DNA of 64,000 nt, taken from positions 496,001-560,000 of the forward strand of contig CBDAQR010000004.1 in assembly GCA_965199055.1 (NCBI GenBank), written 5' to 3'. Positions 41,675 to 49,638 of the stretch are shown here, in pieces. The notes under the pieces are model-generated. The model did no database searches and had not been told where the DNA came from. It saw only the letters and a list, made by a program, of their open reading frames with translations. This DNA comes from CBDAQR01 sp965199055 (GTDB lineage Bacteria; Pseudomonadota; Gammaproteobacteria; Pseudomonadales; Halieaceae). Numbering within the stretch: position 1 is the stretch's first letter; each line of letters opens with the position of its first letter. Both the position numbers and the translations under genes were made by a program.

Positions 41675-43156
41675 TTGGCTGGAGAAGCTCTCTACACGGC
41701 TGCGCAGACTCGCGAACTCGATCGAATCACGATCGAGGAATTCGGTGTGCCCGGCATTCGCCTGATGAGTCGAGCGGGGCGGACAAGCTTCGATTTGCTG
41801 TGCGATATTTATCCCGACGCGGAGCATATTCATGTGTTCTGCGGCACCGGCAATAATGGTGGCGATGGGTTCATCGTGGCTTCACTGGCTCACGAACGCG
41901 GTGTACCGGTTACCGTCTACCTGCTAGGTGATGCTGCGAAGATCAGTGGCGATGCACGGTTGGCCTACGACAAGGCGCTGGTCGATGGCGTTGCCATTCT
42001 GCCCTTCGCCGCTGGCGGTGAACTGACTGGCGGAGTCATCGTGGACGCCATGCTGGGCACTGGCCTGAGTGGTGACGTACGCGGTGACTATCCACTGGCG
42101 ATTGAGCTCATCAATGCCAGTTCATTGCCGGTACTGGCTGTCGATATTCCCTCGGGGCTCTGCAGCGATACCGGCAAGGTCCTGGGCGACTGCGTTCGCG
42201 CTGATCATACCGCGACGTTTATAGGGATCAAACGTGGCCTGATGACGGGCGAGGCGCCGGCAAAAGTCGGCCTGTTGCATTTTACCGACCTGGAAGTGCC
42301 GCTGGAGGTGTATGGCCAAGTGCCAGCAAATAGCTATCTCCTGGAGCTAGAGGATCTGCGGCCGCTGATCCCGCGGCGAGAACAGCATGCCCATAAGGGA
42401 ATATTTGGCCACGCGCTTATAGTCGGTGGCGATGAAGGGTTGGGCGGGGCGGCTATCATGGCGGCTGAGGCGGCGGGACGTTGCGGTGCTGGACTGGTGT
42501 CGGCGGCAACTCGGCCTGGGCACGTCAGCGCACTGTTAACCCGTGTGCCGGAAGTGATGGCTCGCGGTGTTACCGGCGGTAATGAGCTGTTGCCCATGCT
42601 GGAGCGCCCAAACGCGATTGCTGTGGGGCCGGGTCTTGGGTCGTCGCCCTGGTCCGATCAGTTATTGTTTCAGGTGTTGGAGACCGACAAAGCCCTGGTG
42701 GTGGACGCCGATGCCCTGAATCTATTGGCTGAGAATCGGATTGTAGAAAACCCGCGGCGTGATAACTGGGTGCTTACGCCGCACCCCGGCGAGGCGGCTC
42801 GCCTGCTGCAGTGCACTACTGCCGATATCAACGCGGACCGATTTGCTGCTGTCGTTGCATTGCAACAACGCTACGGTGGCGTGGTGTTGTTAAAAGGTGC
42901 CGGTACGTTGGTGTGTGGTGGTGAGGAAGTCTTTCTTTGCCCCTATGGCAATCCGGGCATGGCCAGTGGCGGCATGGGAGATGTATTAAGTGGGGTTATT
43001 GCCGCGCTCCTAGCCCAGGGGCTGTCACCCCTTGACGCGGCCTGTCTGGGCGTCTGCTTGCATGGCTGTGCGGCCGATGTTGCCGCCGCAGAGGGAGCCG
43101 TGGGTCTTCTGGCTACCGACTTGATGCCGGCGCTGCGTCAATTATTGGGTAGTTAG
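41675..43156 (+). CDS. nnr: Bifunctional NAD(P)HX epimerase / ADP-dependent NAD(P)HX dehydratase
   Basis: Start set at the TTG at 41675, 6 nt after CGAGGA, because the protein then opens like relatives (A-G-E-A-L-Y-T-A-A-Q-T-R-E-L-D); an ATG at 41597 would add 26 residues but lacks a ribosome site. 493 residues: epimerase domain (about 1-205; V-F-C-G-T-G-N-N-G-G-D-G-F) and dehydratase domain (about 215-490; G-H-A-L-I-V-G-G, L-T-P-H-P-G-E-A, N-P-G-M-A-S-G-G-M-G-D-V-L). It repairs hydrated NADH and NADPH. First of a co-directional run to mutL. Confidence 0.92.
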   Translation: MAGEALYTAAQTRELDRITIEEFGVPGIRLMSRAGRTSFDLLCDIYPDAEHIHVFCGTGNNGGDGFIVASLAHERGVPVTVYLLGDAAKISGDARLAYDKALVDGVAILPFAAGGELTGGVIVDAMLGTGLSGDVRGDYPLAIELINASSLPVLAVDIPSGLCSDTGKVLGDCVRADHTATFIGIKRGLMTGEAPAKVGLLHFTDLEVPLEVYGQVPANSYLLELEDLRPLIPRREQHAHKGIFGHALIVGGDEGLGGAAIMAAEAAGRCGAGLVSAATRPGHVSALLTRVPEVMARGVTGGNELLPMLERPNAIAVGPGLGSSPWSDQLLFQVLETDKALVVDADALNLLAENRIVENPRRDNWVLTPHPGEAARLLQCTTADINADRFAAVVALQQRYGGVVLLKGAGTLVCGGEEVFLCPYGNPGMASGGMGDVLSGVIAALLAQGLSPLDAACLGVCLHGCAADVAAAEGAVGLLATDLMPALRQLLGS

Positions 43157-43159
43157 ACG

Positions 43160-43618
43160 GTGCAAAGATCTATTTTTGCTGCTGACGAGGCCGCCATGGT
43201 TGTATTAGGCGGTGAACTCGCCAAGGTCCTCCTTCCGGGCACCGTGCTGTTTTTGGAGGGTGACCTGGGCATGGGCAAGACCACGCTTGCCCGCGGGATT
43301 ATCCAGGGCTTCGGGCACCAGGGTGCGGTGAAGAGTCCTACTTACACGCTAGTGGAGCCCTACGAACTGGCCGGCGTCGCGGTGTACCACTTCGATTTGT
43401 ACCGTTTAGGCGATCCCGAAGAACTGGAGTACATGGGTATTCGCGATTACTTTGGGACAAATTCGATCTCCCTGGTGGAATGGCCTGCTCGTGGTGTCGG
43501 TTACCTGCCCGAGGCCGATATCCATATGCATATCGAAGTCTCTGGTCATGGCCGGTTGATAAGCTTTGAAGCCGGTACGGATCGCGGTGTAGAATGCTTG
43601 GAACAATTGCCGGAATAA
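43160..43618 (+). CDS. tsaE: tRNA t6A synthesis ATPase TsaE
   Basis: A 152-residue P-loop protein starting with GTG 3 nt after the nnr stop. Walker A G-D-L-G-M-G-K-T-T (about 35-43), S-P-T-Y-T-L-V (about 58-64), Y-H-F-D-L-Y-R-L (about 75-82) and L-V-E-W-P (about 110-114) are the TsaE signatures. It drives the TsaBDE complex that forms N6-threonylcarbamoyladenosine in tRNA. Usual place between nnr and amiB. Confidence 0.95.
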   Translation: MQRSIFAADEAAMVVLGGELAKVLLPGTVLFLEGDLGMGKTTLARGIIQGFGHQGAVKSPTYTLVEPYELAGVAVYHFDLYRLGDPEELEYMGIRDYFGTNSISLVEWPARGVGYLPEADIHMHIEVSGHGRLISFEAGTDRGVECLEQLPE

Positions 43619-43669
43619 CCCCTCAAAACCCTTTACGAAAAGAGAATCACAAAGGGGATACGGAGTGAA

Positions 43670-44992
43670 ATGATGGGCAGGCGACTCTGCCATCTGATGC
43701 TGCTAGCAGTGTTCACCGCGGTGACACCGGCAGCACTCGCACTGGAGGTACGCGATGTACGTCTCTGGCGAGCCCCCGACCACACTCGAATCGTATTCGA
43801 TCTCAGCGGACCGGCCACGCACAAACTGATCACCCTCGAGAACCCCGACCGTATCGTGGTCGATATCCCGGACAGCCAACTCGCCGCCAACCTGAACTCG
43901 GTGTCGCTGACTGACACGCCGGTCAATAAGATTCGCTCCGGAATTCGCGCCGGTGACGATTTGCGCATCGTCTTCGATATGAGCGAAGCGGTAAAACCGC
44001 GCAGCTTTGTGCTCAAAGCCAACGAGCAGCGTGGCGACCGGCTGGTGTTAGACCTTTACGACAAGTCGCCGCGCCAGCAAGCAGCCAAGCCCTCGGTGAA
44101 GAAGAGTGTCGAAACTGCTGCGCGCCGTGACATCGTGATTGCCATTGACGCGGGGCACGGAGGTGAAGATCCCGGCGCATTGGGCCCTGGCGGCTTGCGT
44201 GAGAAACACGTGGTGTTGGCTATTGCCAAAGACGTGAAGCGCTTGTTTGAGAGCGAGAAGGGTTTTAAGCCAAAGCTGATTCGCACAGGTGATTACTATG
44301 TCGGCCTCAAGAAGCGACGCGATCTGGCCCACGCTGCTCAGGCCGACTTGTTGGTGTCGATTCATGCAGACGCGTTTACCAGCCCTAAAGCCAAGGGCAC
44401 ATCGGTCTACGCGCTTTCGCAGCGCGGCGCTTCCAGTAGCTTCGCAAAGTTCCTGGCCCAACGCGAAAACGCCGCCGACCTGGTCGGCGGCGTGAGTCTT
44501 AATGATAAGGACGATCTGCTGGCGCAGGTGCTGTACGATATGTCGATGAGTCACACTCTCGATGCCAGCCTCGATCTCGGTTCCCGCGTACTGGGGGAGA
44601 TGGACTATATCTCTAAGCTGCACCGAAAGCGGGTGGAACAAGCCGCCTTTGCGGTACTGAAGTCTCCGGATATCCCTTCGATCTTGGTTGAGACTGGTTT
44701 CATCTCCAATCCGGAGGAGGCGAGCAAACTTAAAACCCGCAAGTATCAGAAGCAGATGGCTAATGCGATCTACAAGGGCGTCCGCTCTTGGTTCGTGGAA
44801 CACCCCCCAGCTGATACGCTCCTGGCTTGGCAAAAACAGGCGGGCTCGAGGGAGTACGTGATCGCTCGTGGAGATACCCTTTCGGAGATTGCGCAGCGCT
44901 TCAATGTCAGTGTCTCTACCCTGCGCAGCCGCAATTCTTTGTCCAATAACACCATCCGCGTCGGGCAGAAACTGATCATTCCCGCCAGCTGA
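43670..44992 (+). CDS. amiB: N-acetylmuramoyl-L-alanine amidase with AMIN and LysM domains
   Basis: A 440-residue periplasmic enzyme that splits septal peptidoglycan during daughter-cell separation. Signal peptide (to about A-L-A, 24), AMIN domain (about 25-130), amidase_3 domain (about 150-375) with zinc ligands in I-D-A-G-H-G-G-E-D (His about 158), V-S-I-H-A-D-A (His) and V-E-T-G-F-I-S-N (catalytic Glu), then one LysM (about 394-437; Y-V-I-A-R-G-D-T-L-S-E-I-A). The AmiB type normally needs an EnvC/NlpD activator, not present here. ATG of mutL overlaps its stop (TGATG). Confidence 0.94.
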   Translation: MMGRRLCHLMLLAVFTAVTPAALALEVRDVRLWRAPDHTRIVFDLSGPATHKLITLENPDRIVVDIPDSQLAANLNSVSLTDTPVNKIRSGIRAGDDLRIVFDMSEAVKPRSFVLKANEQRGDRLVLDLYDKSPRQQAAKPSVKKSVETAARRDIVIAIDAGHGGEDPGALGPGGLREKHVVLAIAKDVKRLFESEKGFKPKLIRTGDYYVGLKKRRDLAHAAQADLLVSIHADAFTSPKAKGTSVYALSQRGASSSFAKFLAQRENAADLVGGVSLNDKDDLLAQVLYDMSMSHTLDASLDLGSRVLGEMDYISKLHRKRVEQAAFAVLKSPDIPSILVETGFISNPEEASKLKTRKYQKQMANAIYKGVRSWFVEHPPADTLLAWQKQAGSREYVIARGDTLSEIAQRFNVSVSTLRSRNSLSNNTIRVGQKLIIPAS

Positions 44993-46812
44993 TGTCTCGC
45001 ATTCATTTGCTAAGCCCGCGTCTGGCGAACCAGATCGCCGCCGGAGAGGTGGTCGAGCGACCCGCGTCCGTCATCAAGGAATTGTTAGAGAATGCTCTCG
45101 ACGCAGGTGCGACCCGCATCGAAGTTGACGCCGAGTCTGGCGGCGCGAAGCTGATGCGTGTGCGCGATAATGGCCAGGGCATGGATGGTGATGATCTGCC
45201 TTTGTCCCTGAGCCGTCACGCCACCAGTAAGATTGAATCGCTGGAAGATCTTGAACGGGTCGGCAGTCTCGGGTTTCGCGGCGAGGCACTCGCCAGTATC
45301 AGTTCGGTTTCCCGCTTGGCTATTACCTCCAACACCGACGAGGCGGACGCCAGTGGTTTGCGCGCTGAATGTGAGGGCACCGAGATGGAGGTAAAGCTGA
45401 AGCCCGCACCCCACCCGCAGGGCACAACGGTGGAAGTACGTGACCTGTTTTTCAATACACCCGCCCGGCGGAAGTTTTTGCGCACGGAGAAAACCGAGTT
45501 CAACCACCTCGAGGAAGTTGTTAAGCGTCAGGCGCTAAGTCGATATGACGTGGCCTTTCATCTGCGACATAACCAGCGCGCGGTGCATCAGTTGAGCGCC
45601 TGCGACTCAGACGTGGCGCGCGAGCGGCGGGTCGCTTCCATCTGCGGCCCGGCATTTATTGAGCAGGCGCTGTATATCGAGACGGAAGTGGGCGACTACC
45701 GGCTATGGGGCTGGGTCGGGCTGCCGACTTTTTCGCGGAGTCAGGCGGATTTGCAGTATTTTTATGTAAACGGCCGAGTGATCAAGGATCGTCTGGTCAG
45801 TCATGCGGTAAAGCAGGCGTATCGAGACGTGCTTTATCATGGTCGACACCCTGCATTTGTGCTGTACCTGGAGCTGGACCCGGCGGGTGTGGACGTGAAT
45901 GTGCATCCCACCAAGCATGAGGTTCGTTTTCGAGATGGTCGTTCTGTCCACGATTTTCTGTTTCGAAGCCTGCATAAGGCGCTGGCCGATGTGCGACCCG
46001 CCGATCAGGTGGCGGCGCAGGCAGAGGCGACAGCGTTGCAGTTAGCCAGTGAGCCGACCCAGGACGCGCTCAGTTGGGGCAGGCCAGCGTCGGGCGGAGT
46101 AGCTCCGCAGAGTAATTACTTTGGTTCCGCATCAGCTGATCGAGGCCAGGTCAGCGAGCAGATGCAGGGCTTTCAGCAGCTGTACTCTTCCGCCGCGCCC
46201 AAGCTGGAGGAGGGCGCAGAGGAAGAAGTGCCGCCCCTGGGTTATGCGGTGGCCCAACTACACGGTATTTACATCCTGTCGCAAAATTCCGAAGGCTTGG
46301 TGCTGGTAGATATGCATGCTGCCCACGAGCGCATCACTTACGAGCGCATGAAGGTCTCCCATACCGGAGACGGCATCCGCAGTCAGCCCCTGCTGGTGCC
46401 GCAGACCGTAGCTGTGAGTACCCGTGAGGCAGACTGCGCCGAGACTCATGCCGAGGTTTTTGCGGCCCTGGGCATGACAGTTGAGAGGGCTGGTGAAGAA
46501 GCCCTGGTGCTGCGCGCAATTCCAGTGGCTTTGCGCGACGCGGATGTGGAGCAACTGCTGCGCGATGTGCTGTCTGATCTGCTGACCCACGGCAGTTCAG
46601 ATCGCATCGAAGCACATATGGATGAACTGCTGTCCACGATGGCCTGTCACGGTTCTGTGCGCGCAAACCGACGTCTCACCATTCCCGAAATGAATGCCCT
46701 GCTGCGAGATATGGAAGAGACCGAGCGCAGCGGCCAGTGCAACCACGGCCGACCCACCTGGACCCAGCTATCGATGGATGAGTTGGATAAACTTTTTATG
46801 AGGGGACGCTGA
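44992..46812 (+). CDS. mutL: DNA mismatch repair protein MutL, endonuclease-type C-terminus
   Basis: A 606-residue GHKL ATPase: E-L-L-E-N-A-L-D-A-G-A-T (about 29-40), D-N-G-Q-G-M (about 58-63) and G-F-R-G-E-A-L-A-S-I (about 93-102) shape the ATP site. The C-domain (about 415-605) contains D-M-H-A-A-H-E-R-I-T-Y-E (about 440-451), A-C-H-G-S-V-R-A and Q-C-N-H-G-R-P-T, the metal-site set of nicking MutL (DQHA-x2-E-x4-E type), which E. coli MutL lacks. This fits Pseudomonas-like, dam/MutH-independent repair. Spacing shows coupling to amiB and miaA. Confidence 0.94.
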   Translation: MSRIHLLSPRLANQIAAGEVVERPASVIKELLENALDAGATRIEVDAESGGAKLMRVRDNGQGMDGDDLPLSLSRHATSKIESLEDLERVGSLGFRGEALASISSVSRLAITSNTDEADASGLRAECEGTEMEVKLKPAPHPQGTTVEVRDLFFNTPARRKFLRTEKTEFNHLEEVVKRQALSRYDVAFHLRHNQRAVHQLSACDSDVARERRVASICGPAFIEQALYIETEVGDYRLWGWVGLPTFSRSQADLQYFYVNGRVIKDRLVSHAVKQAYRDVLYHGRHPAFVLYLELDPAGVDVNVHPTKHEVRFRDGRSVHDFLFRSLHKALADVRPADQVAAQAEATALQLASEPTQDALSWGRPASGGVAPQSNYFGSASADRGQVSEQMQGFQQLYSSAAPKLEEGAEEEVPPLGYAVAQLHGIYILSQNSEGLVLVDMHAAHERITYERMKVSHTGDGIRSQPLLVPQTVAVSTREADCAETHAEVFAALGMTVERAGEEALVLRAIPVALRDADVEQLLRDVLSDLLTHGSSDRIEAHMDELLSTMACHGSVRANRRLTIPEMNALLRDMEETERSGQCNHGRPTWTQLSMDELDKLFMRGR

Positions 46813-46864
46813 TGGCGCTTTATGAGGGGACGCTGATGGCTCTTGCTAAGGGGACGCTAGATGG
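46795..46864 (+). repeat. 24-bp direct repeat (2 full copies, 1 partial) joining mutL and miaA
   Basis: TTTATGAGGGGACGCTGATG begins at 46795 and again at 46819 (period 24; unit extends 4 more bases as GCGC/GCTC-type sequence), and a third degenerate copy, AAGGGGACGCTAGATGG, runs into the miaA start. Every unit has an AGGGGA ribosome-binding-like block followed by an ATG. The first unit holds the last two codons and stop of mutL. Confidence 0.85.
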
Positions 46865-46871
46865 GCGATAA
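46812..46871 (+). CDS. Possible 19-codon leader ORF between mutL and miaA
   Basis: The mutL stop and this ATG share an A (TGATG at 46810-46814). The frame reads M-A-L-Y-E-G-T-L-M-A-L-A-K-G-T-L-D-G-R and stops 8 nt inside miaA, in a different frame. It arises from the repeat units, so it may be a by-product, but terminating on the miaA start gives a plausible translational relay from mutL. Low confidence as a real peptide. Confidence 0.25.
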   Translation: MALYEGTLMALAKGTLDGR

Positions 46872-47826
46872 GCCGCAGGTGATATGTCTGATGGGGCCGA
46901 CTGCCTCCGGTAAGACCGATCTGGCGATTGAGCTAGCCTACGAGCGCAAGGGGGAATTGATCAGCGTGGATTCGGCCCAGGTATACCGGGGGCTGGACAT
47001 TGGTAGCGCCAAGTCCGATTACCCCCACCACCTGGTCAATATTCGTGATCCATTGGAGCCTTATTCGGTTGCGGAGTTTTGCGACGATGCCCAGGACGAG
47101 GTGATGAAGATCATCGCGGCGGGCAAAACGCCAATTTTGGTCGGCGGCACAATGATGTATTTCAAGGCGTTGCTGGAGGGCTTGTCCGACATGCCAGCAA
47201 CCGATCCGGAGTTGCGGCGTCACCTTACCCGTGAAGCCGAGAAGAAAGGCTGGCCGCATTTGCATAAGATGCTCGAAAAAGTCGATCCCGAAATTGCCGC
47301 CCGCATTCATCCTAATCATTCCCACCGTATCGGTCGTGCCCTGGAGGTATACCTCTCCAGCGGTATCACTATGACCGACTGGCGCAAGAAGCAGGCCCAC
47401 AAAGGTAGAGGCCGGCTGACCGACGCGTACAAGGTCGTGCAGCTCGCCATAGCGCCTGCCGAGCGGGAGGTGCTGCACCGCCGCATTGAGAAGCGGGTAG
47501 ACGTGATGTTGGAGGCCGGCCTGGCCGCCGAAGTACGCGCGTTATACGACCGCGGTGACCTCAATCTCGATCTGCCCGCCATGCGCTCGGTAGGCTATCG
47601 ACAGATGTGGGCGCACGTGCGCGGCGAATTCGGTGTCAAAAGGGCCCGCGAACTGGTGATTTTTGCGACCCGCCAACTGGCCAAGCGCCAGCTTACCTGG
47701 CTGCGGAAGTGGCCCGATCTCAATTGGATTTACACAGATGCCGCCGGTGCTGCAGGCCCCACGCCCGAGAAATTGGCAGAACTCCCTGAAACACCGCTTC
47801 AGCTAGCCTTGAAATACCTCGACTGA
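46861..47826 (+). CDS. miaA: tRNA dimethylallyltransferase
   Basis: A 321-residue enzyme adding the dimethylallyl group to A37 of UNN-reading tRNAs. P-loop G-P-T-A-S-G-K-T-D (about 12-20), S-V-D-S-A-Q-V-Y-R-G-L-D-I-G (about 34-47), V-G-G-T-M-M-Y-F-K-A-L (about 94-104), and the R-x-x-x-A-L-E-V-Y (about 159-167) region are in place. The C-terminus is the usual R-Q-L-A-K-R-Q-L-T-W-L-R. A sigma-32-like promoter for hfq is embedded in its last codons. Confidence 0.96.
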   Translation: MGDKPQVICLMGPTASGKTDLAIELAYERKGELISVDSAQVYRGLDIGSAKSDYPHHLVNIRDPLEPYSVAEFCDDAQDEVMKIIAAGKTPILVGGTMMYFKALLEGLSDMPATDPELRRHLTREAEKKGWPHLHKMLEKVDPEIAARIHPNHSHRIGRALEVYLSSGITMTDWRKKQAHKGRGRLTDAYKVVQLAIAPAEREVLHRRIEKRVDVMLEAGLAAEVRALYDRGDLNLDLPAMRSVGYRQMWAHVRGEFGVKRARELVIFATRQLAKRQLTWLRKWPDLNWIYTDAAGAAGPTPEKLAELPETPLQLALKYLD

Positions 47827-47836
47827 GCCCCCATGT
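47808..47836 (+). promoter_or_regulatory. Sigma-32 (heat-shock) type promoter for hfq-hflXKC
   Basis: CTTGAAA (47808-47814), a 14-nt spacer and CCCCATGT (47829-47836) match the sigma-32 consensus CTTGAAA-N13-15-CCCCATnT, overlapping the miaA stop. In E. coli hfq is also served by sigma-32 promoters within miaA, so position and sequence agree. It would lift Hfq, HflX and HflKC (the FtsH modulator) together under heat stress. A sigma-70-type TATACT at 47855-47860 lacks a spaced -35. Confidence 0.72.
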
Positions 47837-48023
47837 AGACTTGACGGGGTGCGCTATACTTTTTAGCGAATATCCCCTTCGGTGCTGAAGGAGCAGAACC
47901 GGGTGGGGAAATTCATCGTAAAACAAAAAAGGCTTTCAGGATTTCCTGGAATAGGAACCCTGCAGAGCCGCTGACCATTGTTACTTTTTTTGGGCTCGAT
48001 TTGAGCCATCAAGGAGAATTGCC

Positions 48024-48275
48024 ATGTCAAAAGGGCACACCTTACAAGACCCTTACCTGAACATACTTCGTAAAGAGCGTGTTCCGGTTTCCATTTACCT
48101 CGTCAACGGCATCAAGCTGCAGGGACAGATAGAGTCATTTGACCAGTTTGTTGTGCTGTTGAAGAACACCGTCAGTCAGATGGTGTACAAGCACGCCATC
48201 TCCACCGTGGTTCCCTCCCGCGTGGTGCGTATGCCCATGCAGAATCCCCCGGAAGAGGAAGGCGGGGATAGTTAG
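48024..48275 (+). CDS. hfq: RNA chaperone Hfq
   Basis: An 83-residue Hfq: L-Q-D-P-Y-L-N-I-L-R-K-E-R-V-P-V-S-I-Y-L form Sm1, G-Q-I-E-S-F-D-Q-F-V-V-L-L (about 34-46) and Y-K-H-A-I-S-T-V-V-P (about 55-64, with the proximal-face K-H) form Sm2. Short acidic C-tail. Binds small RNAs and mRNAs as a hexamer. Ribosome site AAGGAGA stands 7 nt ahead of the ATG; hflX starts 8 nt after the stop. Confidence 0.98.
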   Translation: MSKGHTLQDPYLNILRKERVPVSIYLVNGIKLQGQIESFDQFVVLLKNTVSQMVYKHAISTVVPSRVVRMPMQNPPEEEGGDS

Positions 48276-48283
48276 GATACTGT

Positions 48284-49585
48284 TTGTTTTTTGAACGACC
48301 CGATTCGGGTGAGCGGGCAGTACTCGTTCACCTGAATCTTTCAACAGAGACGGATCGTGAGGATCCGCGCGAATTCGAGGAACTCGTGCTGTCAGCGGGG
48401 GGAGACCCCGTGGACTATGTATTTGGGCAGCGCGATGCGCCTCACCCCCGCTATTTTGTCGGCTCCGGAAAGCTCGAAGAGATTGCTGCGCTGGTGCGTG
48501 CTCACGACGCAGAGGTGGTGCTGTTCAACCACGCCTTGTCTCCCAGTCAGGAGCGCAACCTGGAAGCAGAATTGAAATGTCGGGTAACCGACCGTACGGG
48601 TGTCATTCTCGACATCTTTGCCCAGCGCGCCCGCACCCACGAGGGTAAGCTACAGGTTGAGTTGGCTCAGCTAGAACATATGTCGACCCGTCTGGTCCGC
48701 GGTTGGACCCACTTGGAGCGTCAGAAAGGCGGCATCGGTTTGCGCGGCCCGGGTGAAACCCAGTTAGAGACCGACAGGCGCCTGTTGCGCGTGCGCATCA
48801 AATCCATTCAGGGACGACTCGCCAAGGTCGAAAAGCAGCGCCAGCAAGGGCGTCGCTCGCGGCAACGGGCAGAGGTACCTAGGGTGTCGTTGGTGGGCTA
48901 TACCAATGCGGGCAAGTCCACCCTGTTTAATCACATCACCAAAGCCGAGGTATATGCGGCCGATCAGTTGTTCGCCACCCTGGATCCCACGCTACGTCGC
49001 ATCGAGCTCGACGAGTGCGGCCCCGTTGTTCTCGCCGATACGGTGGGGTTTATCCGCCACTTGCCCCATAAACTGGTCGACGCCTTTCGCGCCACGCTCG
49101 AAGAAACCGTGAGTGCTGACTTGCTGCTGCATGTGGTCGATGCTGCGAGCGATGAGCGACTCGACAATATTGAGCAGGTGGAAGACGTGTTGGCGGAAAT
49201 TCACGCCGAGCGCATTCCGCGGCTCGAAATCTACAACAAAATCGACCTACTCGAGCAGCCTCCCAGGCTGGAGCGCAACGCTGATGGAATCCCCGAGCGG
49301 GTCTGGCTATCGGCCAATACCGGAGCGGGCGTTGAGCTTTTGCACGAGGCCTTGGCGGAACTGCTTGCCGGCGATATGGTCCGACATCGCATTGAGCTGC
49401 AACCTGAAATGGGACGGCTCCGTGCCAGTTTGTATCAAGTCGGTGCGGTGCAGGAAGAAAACCATTGTGAAGACGGCTGCGTACAGCTGAAGGTGAGTCT
49501 TCCGCGCCGCGACTGGCAGCGGCTACTGGCCGCGGAGCAGGTGGAGGAACAGAAGCTGCTGGTGTTAGACTGCGGCGCTGTTTGA
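48284..49585 (+). CDS. hflX: Ribosome-splitting GTPase HflX
   Basis: A 433-residue GTPase from a TTG start, the start that yields the family N-terminus M-F-F-E-R. HflX N-domain (about 20-185; F-V-G-S-G-K-L-E-E-I, G-G-I-G-L-R-G-P-G-E-T-Q-L-E) precedes the G-domain with G1 G-Y-T-N-A-G-K-S-T-L (about 205-214), G3 D-T-V-G-F and G4 N-K-I-D. It rescues stalled ribosomes under heat stress, consistent with the sigma-32 promoter upstream. No ATG is available near the proper N-terminus. Confidence 0.95.
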   Translation: MFFERPDSGERAVLVHLNLSTETDREDPREFEELVLSAGGDPVDYVFGQRDAPHPRYFVGSGKLEEIAALVRAHDAEVVLFNHALSPSQERNLEAELKCRVTDRTGVILDIFAQRARTHEGKLQVELAQLEHMSTRLVRGWTHLERQKGGIGLRGPGETQLETDRRLLRVRIKSIQGRLAKVEKQRQQGRRSRQRAEVPRVSLVGYTNAGKSTLFNHITKAEVYAADQLFATLDPTLRRIELDECGPVVLADTVGFIRHLPHKLVDAFRATLEETVSADLLLHVVDAASDERLDNIEQVEDVLAEIHAERIPRLEIYNKIDLLEQPPRLERNADGIPERVWLSANTGAGVELLHEALAELLAGDMVRHRIELQPEMGRLRASLYQVGAVQEENHCEDGCVQLKVSLPRRDWQRLLAAEQVEEQKLLVLDCGAV

Positions 49586-49638
49586 TTAACTATTTTGTGT
49601 AATGTTCTGGGCCACTGAGCCCTGTACAGGAGAACGAT

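Noticed and set aside
44048..44833. 261-codon minus-strand frame within amiB
   Set aside because: Antisense to the amidase catalytic domain, no signal or motif.
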